A stretch of 38,307 nucleotides of DNA, taken from assembly GCA_012838755.1 (NCBI GenBank), contig DUOQ01000247.1, positions 1 to 38,307 of the forward strand, given 5' to 3'. Every line of letters begins with the position of its first letter. Within the stretch, counting starts at the first letter, position 1. This stretch comes from Propionibacterium sp. Lineage in GTDB: Bacteria > Actinomycetota > Actinomycetes > Propionibacteriales > Propionibacteriaceae. A program made the position numbers and the translations under genes. Shown here one piece after another: positions 16,143 to 23,824 of the stretch. Below the pieces are notes generated by a model, which worked only from the letters and a program-made list of their open reading frames with translations, made no database searches and was not told the DNA's origin.

Positions 16143-19100
16143 TCAGGTCGGTCCGACATTTCTGGGGCCATCAGAACGCGGCGGGGCACTCAGATCCAAT
16201 CTGAGGGACTCAAGTTCCTCAGGGGTCGCGTCCGAGAAGTGCCTTCGCAACAACTCGAGCATGTCTTCTTGGCGAGGCTGACCGAAGGTGAGCCGATACA
16301 GCGCGACATCACGCTTGATGTCGGCAAGGCGTACCTCGTCAATGCTCAACGGGTACGGCACCACGTGCCGCTCGATCAACGCCTCGCCGGGGTACACCCA
16401 GTGCGGCGCAAATTCGCCAAGCCGGTCGACCTCGTCGCGTGCCAACTCGTACGCCGCCCGCCATGGGTTCGGCTCTTCACTAGCCAGGATGGCAGCCCGG
16501 TGGCGCGCGGCAATGTTTCTCCGCACCGCGTGCCCGTCGTACCGGTCGACCCGCCCCTCACGCTGCTCGAAGTCGATGGGGTTGGCCGGAGTGTTCCAGT
16601 GGAGGACCGCGTGGCTCCACCAGTGGAAGTCGACGCCCTCTTGACCCACGCTCGTCGTGGCGAGCACGAAGGGCCAGAAGGGGCTGTTGAAGGCTTCGCG
16701 AACGACTGGTTGTCGTGCGCTTTCTTGTCCCTCCCGCCGCCCCCCGAACCGCAACGCGAACCGGGCCCAAAACTTGGGGTTGTGCGCCGGATCATCCGGA
16801 TCGAACACGTCGTAGGATGCGCTGCGCAGCTCCAGAGCTCGTGCCGCGGATTGCGCGAGCGCCATCGCGCCACCGTCATCGAGAGCCGGTCCTCCCTGTG
16901 CCACGTGCAGGTGGTGGACGTACTCGTCAAGGACCGACTGCAGGTTCCCCCAAGCGCAATAGGTGAGAACGTTCCGCCAGTACGGCGTGTCGGGCGATTC
17001 TTCGGTCTTGGTCAGTTCGTCGAGCAGCAGCGTTGTTTCCGGGCGCGAGAAGAGTGTTCGCAGCGCGGAAGCAAGTCGTGCGGCCGCTACCCACAATCCA
17101 GCCGGCGTCACGTCAGCGTGATGCTCTGTCACACGCTGGAGGGCGCGGTACGCGATGTTCCCTGGTCCGTGAGCGGCGACCGCGGCCACCGTGGCGCGGG
17201 TCTCATCGGTCACGACGCGGTCTTGGGCTGCACCCCGAATCTGGAACGCCAACTCGACGTGCCTGGCTCTGAGGTCGTTCCGTTGCGCATCCGCGGCCGA
17301 ACTCTCCGGCGGGTCGAGCCGGTCGTCCTCTCCGTCGGACGCCCCGCTCACGGCCTGCAGCACGTCCTTGAGGTTGAGCCCGTGCGGGTAGGAGTCCGGG
17401 CGTCGCAGGGCCTCGAACCAGTGCGATGCGAGCGGTCCGCCTCCTTCACGGGGCGACTCGCCGGCCGTTTCCTCCTTCAGCCGGGCCGCGACCAGTTCAG
17501 CGAGCCGGTCGGCGTCCACCCCCTCGGGCGCCTCTCGGTGCAGGACCGCTGATCGAGGGTCGGCGATCGCCGCCAAGCCCGGCATCGGCCAGAAGAGGGC
17601 CAGGGTGGACATCGAGGAGGGTCGATCTCGCTCTCCCTCCCGGTCGATCCGGTAGGCCAACCGGCTTCGTCGGCTGTTGCGCTCCCGTGTTCGATCTTCG
17701 GGGGTCGCGCCTAGCTTTCCGCCGGCGCTCAGGCGGTCCGCTTCGTAGCTCAGGAGGGACGCCACCGCCGTCGGGGTGGCCGTCCACGACGAGAAGATCA
17801 GTCTCTTCGTCATGCTTCGGGTAAACGGTTCCGCGTAAGGCCCACCGGGCATGAGGTAGGGCAGGGACGCCGGCATCCAGAGGAGCTTCCACCACCCGGC
17901 CTCCACCGTTTCCGTAGCAAGTGCGCGGAGGCGTGCGTTCCCCATGGGCACCGGGTCAAGCCGGTTGACAGCCTCGAAATCGATACGTTGCGTCCGACGC
18001 ATCAACTCAGCGACCGTCGGCGCTGCGGTCGGGTCCTCCAGGGCGCCGCGAATGCTCTGGGCGATCCTGTAACCGTCCATGAAGTTGATGAAGTAGGGGG
18101 CCGATTTCCAGTAGTCGATCGGGAATGGCGCGTCCAGGTGCCGCGCCAGTCGCCTCAGGGCGACGAATCCGATCAAGTCGTCCTCGGAAGGGTTGCCCAA
18201 CTCGGTGCTCACTTCGCACGACATCCGGGCCGCTAGTCCGCGGGGCCTCTCCGTCCGCGTCATGAAACGGAGCATCTGTGCCCGCACGCTTTCGGTGAGG
18301 CCGGACTCGGCCTTGCCGGTCACGACGGCGCTGCGATACTCCGCGAGCGCTGTTGCCAGCCCCTGCGTCGTGTCGGACTCGTTCCCGTTGGCCAGGAACT
18401 TCACGACCTCGAGGAAGTCGCGGTGGTGGTCGTCGCCGACGCGAGCTTCCTCGGCGTAGGTGAAGGGCTTGAATGGGGTCGCTGACAGCAGGAGCACCTT
18501 GGCACCGTGACCGGAGCGACCGTCGTTGTAGCCGAACAGGTGATGCGCCAGCTCGCCGGCCTCGCTCGCCGGGTCGAGCAGTTCTCGGAAGCGCTGGAAC
18601 TCGTCGAGAATTACGAGGTCTGGAGTAAGAAGACGCACGCTTTCTCGAGCAAGAATCGTCCTGAGTTCACCGACGAGCGACGTCCTTCGGTCCCAGTTCT
18701 TGCGGCTTGCGTTGCCGGGTTCGACCAGTTCCGCGAACTCGTCGAGCAGGCTCGGCTCACCGTGGCCGGCGGCGGCCAAGAAGGCATCAGAGATGGCCGG
18801 GTCGATTCCATCCTTGAGTCCCCAAGACAAGTTGCTCACATGGGCAGCCAGCCGCTCCGGCGTCGCCAAGCCGCCCTGCAGCACCCGTTGCGCATTCCGG
18901 ACGCGTCGCTTCCCCCTCAGCCGCAGGGTGTCCTGCAACAGGAGGAACAGCATCGCGCGTTCTTCCGCCGTCCCGGTGCTCCATCCCTTGCTGAACGAAG
19001 TGCCGGGCGTGAAGGAGACGAGGTTCACGGGCTTGACAAGCTGGTCGGCACCAGGTGGGGCGAAGCGATGGGCGTGCTTGGCGAGTAGGGTCAACCGACT

Positions 19101-19412
19101 GGCGATGCCGTGGTGGTCACCACCGGTCACGTTGAGCTTGCTGAGGTTCTGCTGGGCCAGGTCTTGATTGGAACAGACGTAGACGATGTCGATCCTGTCC
19201 ACCTCATCGCGGTGTTGCAGTTCCTCGATGGTGCGCGCGATGACACCGCGAGCCACGATGGTCTTCCCCAAGCCCGTCTCGTCGGCCACGAGGAAACGAT
19301 CGCCGGCATCCGGCCCGTAGAAGCGACTGATCACATGCTCGACGGTGTTCCGCTGAAATTGCGTGAGCCCGGACAGCACAGGCGCTGCCGCGAATGCCTG
19401 CGGTCCACTCAT
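16143..19412 (-). CDS. Large SF2 helicase coupled to a PLD nuclease
   Basis: A 1089-residue protein. The ATG at 19412 forms an ATGA overlap with the PLD gene's stop, which fixes the start over a longer frame from 19616. SF2 motifs: Walker A ADETGLGKTIVA (K50), DEFQ box (D270) instead of DEAD/DEAH, LLLSATPFKPF (motif III), and, near the C-terminus, VGQEGVDFHWWSHAVLHWN with the motif VI-like QREGRVDRYDG at about 950-960. The ~650-residue region between the lobes is unusually long and could hold recognition or protein-interaction modules. No nuclease motif was seen, so cutting is presumably supplied by the PLD protein. The SNF2/DISARM-like layout is a similarity of type only. Likely role: translocase of a restriction-like complex (inference). 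Confidence 0.88.
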   Translation of the reverse strand: MSGPQAFAAAPVLSGLTQFQRNTVEHVISRFYGPDAGDRFLVADETGLGKTIVARGVIARTIEELQHRDEVDRIDIVYVCSNQDLAQQNLSKLNVTGGDHHGIASRLTLLAKHAHRFAPPGADQLVKPVNLVSFTPGTSFSKGWSTGTAEERAMLFLLLQDTLRLRGKRRVRNAQRVLQGGLATPERLAAHVSNLSWGLKDGIDPAISDAFLAAAGHGEPSLLDEFAELVEPGNASRKNWDRRTSLVGELRTILARESVRLLTPDLVILDEFQRFRELLDPASEAGELAHHLFGYNDGRSGHGAKVLLLSATPFKPFTYAEEARVGDDHHRDFLEVVKFLANGNESDTTQGLATALAEYRSAVVTGKAESGLTESVRAQMLRFMTRTERPRGLAARMSCEVSTELGNPSEDDLIGFVALRRLARHLDAPFPIDYWKSAPYFINFMDGYRIAQSIRGALEDPTAAPTVAELMRRTQRIDFEAVNRLDPVPMGNARLRALATETVEAGWWKLLWMPASLPYLMPGGPYAEPFTRSMTKRLIFSSWTATPTAVASLLSYEADRLSAGGKLGATPEDRTRERNSRRSRLAYRIDREGERDRPSSMSTLALFWPMPGLAAIADPRSAVLHREAPEGVDADRLAELVAARLKEETAGESPREGGGPLASHWFEALRRPDSYPHGLNLKDVLQAVSGASDGEDDRLDPPESSAADAQRNDLRARHVELAFQIRGAAQDRVVTDETRATVAAVAAHGPGNIAYRALQRVTEHHADVTPAGLWVAAARLASALRTLFSRPETTLLLDELTKTEESPDTPYWRNVLTYCAWGNLQSVLDEYVHHLHVAQGGPALDDGGAMALAQSAARALELRSASYDVFDPDDPAHNPKFWARFALRFGGRREGQESARQPVVREAFNSPFWPFVLATTSVGQEGVDFHWWSHAVLHWNTPANPIDFEQREGRVDRYDGHAVRRNIAARHRAAILASEEPNPWRAAYELARDEVDRLGEFAPHWVYPGEALIERHVVPYPLSIDEVRLADIKRDVALYRLTFGQPRQEDMLELLRRHFSDATPEELESLRLDLSAPPRSDGPRNVGPT

Positions 19413-21235
19413 GATTCGCCGTCCACAGCTGACAGAGCGGCGGTGACGGCATCCCAGAACGGTCCGAACCCTTCGGGCAGGATCGAAGAGCCGGCATCGG
19501 TGGCACGCAGCCTCTGCACGAGCCGGTCGAGGTCGAGCAGCGTCTCCGGTCGATCTGCCAGCGCAGCGAGTACAACCTCGAACACCCCTGTGCCACTGCG
19601 GAACGGACCGCCCCAAGAGCTTGACTCAGCTCCTCCTTCGATGGCGCGAGCCCACAGCGCGGCCGGATCACCCAGACCCAAGAGCAGCGCCAAGAAGCGC
19701 AGGAACTTCTCGCGGGTGTCGACCTGCCGGGCGAGCACCTCGTCGAGCCTGCCTTCGGGGTCGTTGACGAGTGGCGCTTGGATCACCGTTCCCAGCGTCA
19801 GCCCCGCTTGATCACTGACACGCACGGTGACGAAAGGGGTGACATCCGCAAGCGCGATGCCGTCGAACCAGAGGTCAAGGGGTGCTCGTCCGTCCGCCGG
19901 CCGGCCAAGGCCCGGACGGGTCAGGAGCCCCAACACCAGCGCATGATCTGGCGGAACACCCAGAGGATCATCACTCACGAGATGCAGGCGATGCCCGTCG
20001 TGTGCAGGTTCGACCTCAATGCGGCAGGGAACGGCCGCGATGGTCCGCAGCAGGTTCTCCAGACGTCGGCGATCGTCATCATCGGCGGGGAGCCTCTGGT
20101 CGGCGCGGCGGTACGGCTGGAGGATGTCTCGGAAGCCGGTGGCCGCACTCCCCCGCGCAAGCAAGGTGTCCACTCCAAGGTCCTTCGACCGCCCGACCAA
20201 CTCTACGAGGAACTCAACGTTTCCTCCGTAGGCGGCCGTCGTCGCGTTGGCCGAGCCCAGGAATACATGGGCTTCACGGTTGTTCCGCTCCGCGATGGTC
20301 ATCTTGGCGTGGAGCCCTGACAACTCCGACCGGTCAAGGGTGCTCGGGGTCGACTCACTCCCTTCCTCAGGATCGGCCAGGCCGGCCAAGGGGTCGAGGA
20401 CGAACACAGCTTCATCACCGGGACGCCTCAAGCCGTCCACCAACTGCGGTACCAGGGCGTCCAACTCTTCGGCTCGTGAAACCAGCGCAACGTCGCGCGT
20501 GTTGCCACCGGTCACCTGCACCAGACCGCCCTCGTTGCAGAAGGGGGAAACGATGAGGTGTCTGTACCCACTGAAGTCAGGCTTGGCAGAGAGCCTCGGC
20601 ACTCCGAAAGCGTAAAACTTCACCTCGCTGACCAAGGGGGGCGGCGTCCAGACAACTTGCGAAGCCAGCTCGGCCAAATTGAGAACACGGTCGCGTCGTG
20701 CCTCGTCGAGGGGAGTCACCGCCCATTCGGGTAAGTGTCGCAGGAGGGCGGACAGTGGGCCTCTCTCGCGTATTCGCCGCTCCGAGAGGACGCCGTCCAA
20801 CGTCACCACGGCGTCCCAAGCCTGACTGTCGACCAGGTTACGTGTTGAGCAGAGGAAGCGGTAGGCGTCCGGGAGGTCGGGAGCGGTGTACCGCAGGAAC
20901 CAAATTTTCGGGTGGAAGAGGAACCCCCGCTTGGGCCGACCGACCGGGTGGACCATCGGTTCGAGGAACGCCATCAGATCGGAGGCCTGACCCGGGATGG
21001 CGATCTGGCCGGCCTGACAGAACACGTCCACGCGATCGGTGCACGATCGGACCGCCTCGAGCGCGGCGATGGGGTCGGGACGCGTCCGCAACTCGTGCGA
21101 CGCGAAGGCCAGCGGCGGAACGAGGGCGGCTGTGAGCTGCAGCGTGAATGTCGTCCCGACCGCGGCCTCCAGCCGGTAGCCGAGAGGCGGACGAAGTTGG
21201 TCGAGAAGGACCACCCGGCCCTCAGGTTCAAGCAT
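19409..21235 (-). CDS. Phospholipase D-superfamily nuclease
   Basis: A 608-residue protein. The ATG at 21235 overlaps the DUF6361-like gene's stop by eight bases. Two HxK half-sites are visible: FHPKIW (H108, K110) followed by CSTRN about 20 residues on, and LHAKMTIAE (H309, K311) followed by VFLGSANATTAAYGG. This is the bilobed HKD architecture of PLD nucleases; the usual D after HxKx4 is E in the second motif and unclear in the first, and GS is CS in the first. The C-terminal ~250 residues (including FDGIALADVTPFVTVRV) are of unknown function. PLD nucleases paired with SF2 helicases occur in DISARM (DrmC) and other restriction systems. Here the helicase is translationally coupled directly downstream. 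Confidence 0.88.
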   Translation of the reverse strand: MLEPEGRVVLLDQLRPPLGYRLEAAVGTTFTLQLTAALVPPLAFASHELRTRPDPIAALEAVRSCTDRVDVFCQAGQIAIPGQASDLMAFLEPMVHPVGRPKRGFLFHPKIWFLRYTAPDLPDAYRFLCSTRNLVDSQAWDAVVTLDGVLSERRIRERGPLSALLRHLPEWAVTPLDEARRDRVLNLAELASQVVWTPPPLVSEVKFYAFGVPRLSAKPDFSGYRHLIVSPFCNEGGLVQVTGGNTRDVALVSRAEELDALVPQLVDGLRRPGDEAVFVLDPLAGLADPEEGSESTPSTLDRSELSGLHAKMTIAERNNREAHVFLGSANATTAAYGGNVEFLVELVGRSKDLGVDTLLARGSAATGFRDILQPYRRADQRLPADDDDRRRLENLLRTIAAVPCRIEVEPAHDGHRLHLVSDDPLGVPPDHALVLGLLTRPGLGRPADGRAPLDLWFDGIALADVTPFVTVRVSDQAGLTLGTVIQAPLVNDPEGRLDEVLARQVDTREKFLRFLALLLGLGDPAALWARAIEGGAESSSWGGPFRSGTGVFEVVLAALADRPETLLDLDRLVQRLRATDAGSSILPEGFGPFWDAVTAALSAVDGES

Positions 21236-22433
21236 GGCGCAGCCCCTCGTGGATGTCGGTGACGATGGTCCTGACCGTCGGCCACCGGTAGGTGAGCCCA
21301 CCGCCGGTGCCACCGCCCCACAACTCAAGCAGCTTGAAGTTCGCCAAGCGGGCCTGACGTCGCTTGACGGTGCGCTCTCGTTCGGCCACCACGACGCGGG
21401 CTTGACTCTCAGGCTGCAGCGCATCCTTCGCAGTGCCGTTGAGTACGAACTGGCTCCATCGCTCGACGAAACTTTGGGTAAGCAAACTCACGCGCTCGTT
21501 GCGACGCCTGACGAACCCCCAGAACGCATCCTGATCCCACATCTCCAAGAGATGTCGTTGCTGCTCGACTGCTTCCCACCACGTTTGGTATCCCTCAAGG
21601 TGCACAGCCGTGACGCCGGGAAGACTGGTGAAGCCGGCCTCCTCGTAGGCTTCAGCGACGAGCACTCCGTAGAGACGTGAGGCGCCCTCCATGAACAGTG
21701 AGAATATGTGCGCGTGCTGCAGCACCTCGCGGACGGCCGCGGATGCTCCCACACATGCGGGGTCGAACCACGGATAGGGGTTCGCAGGGTCGAGTCCTTG
21801 GTCTCCGGCCACGAGGTGCGCCAGCAGGGTATCCGGCACACGCTCCAAGATCCGCTCCCGCAGCCAGGACGCTTCGGGTGCGGTCATGGTCAAGCCGCCT
21901 TCCAACGTACTGGGAAATCCCGGAGGGACGGCCGGCAAGGTCGGGTGCCAATCCCCGAGTGCCCTGACCGCCAGTTCGTCAGCATCGTCGGGGTGCTCAC
22001 GAACGGGCATTAGGTCGTCGGGGCTGACGTCGCGCTGGAGAACGCCGAAGGTGAGCAGGCCATTCCAATAGATGGTGGAAGGAAGGTTCCTAACCTGGGC
22101 GCCAACTTGGGCCCCAATCACGCCACGGCGGTCGGGCAACGCCCTCAAGGTTTCGACGAGAACCCTTTGTGAGTGGTCGGCGTGCTGGCGCAGGACTGCA
22201 CCCTCACGACCGGGGCGCTGGCTACTCACGAAGGCCCACGGAACCAAGAGGAAGTACCGCGCCCGGGTCTGAATGGTCGATGTGCCCGGGAAGAGCGCGT
22301 TACTGAACACGTCCCGGATCTGCCCGATCCCGAGTTCGTCGAGGGTTCCCTTCTCGGAAAAGAGCGCAATCAGCTCTCGGACACGTCGTTGCTCGTCAGA
22401 GGAGGTGTCCAACCACGCGATTGTCGAGTTCAT
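21228..22433 (-). CDS. DUF6361-like protein
   Basis: A 401-residue protein. ATG 22433 begins two bases after the Mrr stop, implying translational coupling. The N-terminus matches my recollection of the DUF6361 family: an SSDEQRRVRELIALF helix, DELGIGQIRDVF, LFPGTSTIQTRARYF and LVPWAF. The middle and C-terminal parts are Trp- and Arg-rich (WHPTLPAVPPGFPS, SLLTQSFVERWSQF). Function is unknown to me. The N-terminal segment reads like an oligomerisation or DNA-binding module, and the family name implies no activity. Tight linkage to the PLD nuclease and SF2 helicase suggests a specificity or assembly subunit of that complex (inference). The family assignment is from memory, not a search. Confidence 0.8.
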   Translation of the reverse strand: MNSTIAWLDTSSDEQRRVRELIALFSEKGTLDELGIGQIRDVFSNALFPGTSTIQTRARYFLLVPWAFVSSQRPGREGAVLRQHADHSQRVLVETLRALPDRRGVIGAQVGAQVRNLPSTIYWNGLLTFGVLQRDVSPDDLMPVREHPDDADELAVRALGDWHPTLPAVPPGFPSTLEGGLTMTAPEASWLRERILERVPDTLLAHLVAGDQGLDPANPYPWFDPACVGASAAVREVLQHAHIFSLFMEGASRLYGVLVAEAYEEAGFTSLPGVTAVHLEGYQTWWEAVEQQRHLLEMWDQDAFWGFVRRRNERVSLLTQSFVERWSQFVLNGTAKDALQPESQARVVVAERERTVKRRQARLANFKLLELWGGGTGGGLTYRWPTVRTIVTDIHEGLRHA

Positions 22434-22435
22434 GT

Positions 22436-23359
22436 CTAGTCGAAGTAGTCCTGATCGATCCCCACCGTCGTATAGGTGCGTTTCGTCTGCACGCCTACCC
22501 GGTACTTCACCATCAGGTTCACCAGACGGTCCCCGTCAATGAGGCGGATCTGCGTGGGCACATTCTTGGCGTACTCGAGCGCCGCAGGGGTGAATCTGCT
22601 CGTGGTGATGAACACGCCCTTGCTCGCACCGTGACCGTGCAGTGCACCGAAGAACGCTTGGATGCGATCGGCTGGAATGTTGTTGCCGTCGGCGTGCCGC
22701 TTGGCCTGAATGTAGATCCGGTCCAGGCCCAGGACGTCCTCATCGATCACGCCATCGACACCTCCGTCGCCTGACTTCCCGATAGCGGTACCGCGCTTCT
22801 CAGCCCCGCCATAACCCATGGCAAGAAGAAGGTCCACGACTGCCTGCTCGAAGAACGCCGGGTCCGACGCACGCAGGAGGTCCAACAGCTGCGCGCCAAC
22901 CACCGCGGTGTTCTCGCTCTGAGCGGCCTCCATGACCTCGTCAGGATCTTCGACCGGAGACAAACGGTCCGCTGGTTTCAGGTCATCAGGGGTAGGGGTT
23001 GGCTTCTCCGGCCAATAGGGCAAGAAGTAGACCCTCGCCTCTGAGTAATCCATCCCATCCGGATGCTGCTGCAGCCATGCACGGCCCTTGTCAGTGATCT
23101 GGTACTCCGCGCGCGCAGTCTGGTTGATCAGGCCAGCCTTGTTGAGGTGGGTGATGGCCCAGTTGAGACGCTGGTCAAGTCGTGAGCCCCCCGAGTCGAG
23201 GCGTTCTTCGAGCGCTCGTTCAGGCAGCGCTGCGATCTCTGTTGCCCCGACCCGGATGGATCGACGGGAAATCTTGTTCCCATCGGTCATGGCGCGAAGG
23301 CAGTGGGCCGTGAGTCGCGACCAAGGGGGGACCAGCGATCCCATGTCCGCCGCCTGCAT
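22436..23359 (-). CDS. Mrr-like type IV restriction endonuclease
   Basis: A 307-residue protein. The ATG at 23359 has AAGGAGG seven bases upstream, the best ribosome binding site of the operon, and marks its first gene. The N-terminal ~110 residues form a winged helix like Mrr_N (WAITHLNKAGLI, YQITDKGRAWLQ). The C-terminal Mrr_cat nuclease has FFEQAVVDLLLAMGYGG, then GDGGVDGVI (D202) and IYIQAKRH (Q218, K220), the PD-(D/E)XK variant with Q-x-K. Mrr enzymes cut DNA carrying methylated adenine or cytosine. No methyltransferase is nearby, which fits a modification-dependent nuclease. Whether it acts alone or with the downstream helicase/PLD genes is open. Confidence 0.92.
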   Translation of the reverse strand: MQAADMGSLVPPWSRLTAHCLRAMTDGNKISRRSIRVGATEIAALPERALEERLDSGGSRLDQRLNWAITHLNKAGLINQTARAEYQITDKGRAWLQQHPDGMDYSEARVYFLPYWPEKPTPTPDDLKPADRLSPVEDPDEVMEAAQSENTAVVGAQLLDLLRASDPAFFEQAVVDLLLAMGYGGAEKRGTAIGKSGDGGVDGVIDEDVLGLDRIYIQAKRHADGNNIPADRIQAFFGALHGHGASKGVFITTSRFTPAALEYAKNVPTQIRLIDGDRLVNLMVKYRVGVQTKRTYTTVGIDQDYFD

Positions 23360-23505
23360 GGTCGAACCTCCTTGGAACTGACTCTTGCCTTGACCTTAAC
23401 GTCCGACCACAGCACACGCTCGGGTCCTTCGACACTGGCACTCTGCCACGGCGTTCGTTCCAGCGAACAGCGCAGGTCGGAGCGCACCAAGCGCTCCCGA
23501 CATCC

Positions 23506-23730
23506 GTGGTCTGGGAACTGCTGCGCGCGTTGGGCGACCACGCACGGCTGCACCTCCGCGCTGACGGGGACGTTACCGGCTGGAGCATCGTCAACACGAT
23601 GCTCGAGACGTTCCCAGGAGCGCAGCCCTGGCGCATGCCACCCGACTGCAGGGTCTACGAGGAGGAGCTGCTGTCCTCTTTGACTCACGACCTGCGTGCC
23701 ATTGATCCGGTCGGTCGGCGCCAGAGCTAG
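23506..23730 (+). CDS. Possible small hypothetical protein or gene remnant
   Basis: A 74-codon frame from GTG 23506 to TAG 23730. Third codon positions are mostly G or C, as in real genes here, and the product has a plausible amphipathic start (VWELLRALGDHARLHL) and acidic helix (YEEELLSSLTHDLRAI). There is no ribosome binding site. The same frame stays open upstream past 23400 without any start codon, which suits the 3' remnant of a longer gene. No family is recognised. It could equally be non-coding. Confidence 0.3.
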   Translation: MVWELLRALGDHARLHLRADGDVTGWSIVNTMLETFPGAQPWRMPPDCRVYEEELLSSLTHDLRAIDPVGRRQS

Positions 23731-23770
23731 CTGCCCTGAGGTCTCCCATGCGCTGCGCGATGCGCAATCT

Positions 23771-23823
23771 ATGCATAAGTTGTGCGCTCACCACTCGAGC
23801 TTAAAGTTATGCATAATTGTGCG
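23771..23823 (+). promoter_or_regulatory. Twin operator-like repeats and leaderless promoter of the AlbA_2 gene
   Basis: Two direct copies of ATGCATAA(G)TTGTGCG lie at 23771-23786 and 23809-23823; the second ends one base before the ATG at 23825. The AT-rich stretch between and within them contains CATAAT at 23812-23817, a good -10 whose expected transcription start falls on or next to the ATG. No ribosome binding site is present. I infer a leaderless mRNA with a promoter covered by repeats that a regulator, perhaps the product itself, could bind. Confidence 0.55.
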
Positions 23824-23824
23824 T

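Larger units (their letters stand above)
23360..23824. other. Intergenic region between the ten-gene operon and the AlbA_2 pair
   Basis: This 465-base gap holds the Mrr ribosome binding site (AAGGAGG read leftward), a possible small rightward gene (23506-23730) and the operator-like repeats before 23825. Leftward, an AT-richer patch near 23393-23402 (GTTAAGGT) could be a -10 for the operon but has no convincing -35. I see no RNA gene or terminator hairpin. Confidence 0.5.

Noticed and set aside
4155-21235. A DISARM system (SNF2/DUF3883 helicase, SF2 helicase, PLD nuclease)
   Set aside because: No DUF1998 protein (DrmB), no DrmA-like helicase and no DNA methyltransferase are present, and the DUF3883 helicase is truncated. 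The resemblance is of parts only.
22436-23359. Type I or II restriction-modification locus
   Set aside because: No methyltransferase or specificity subunit was found anywhere in the window. Mrr is best read as a modification-dependent enzyme.
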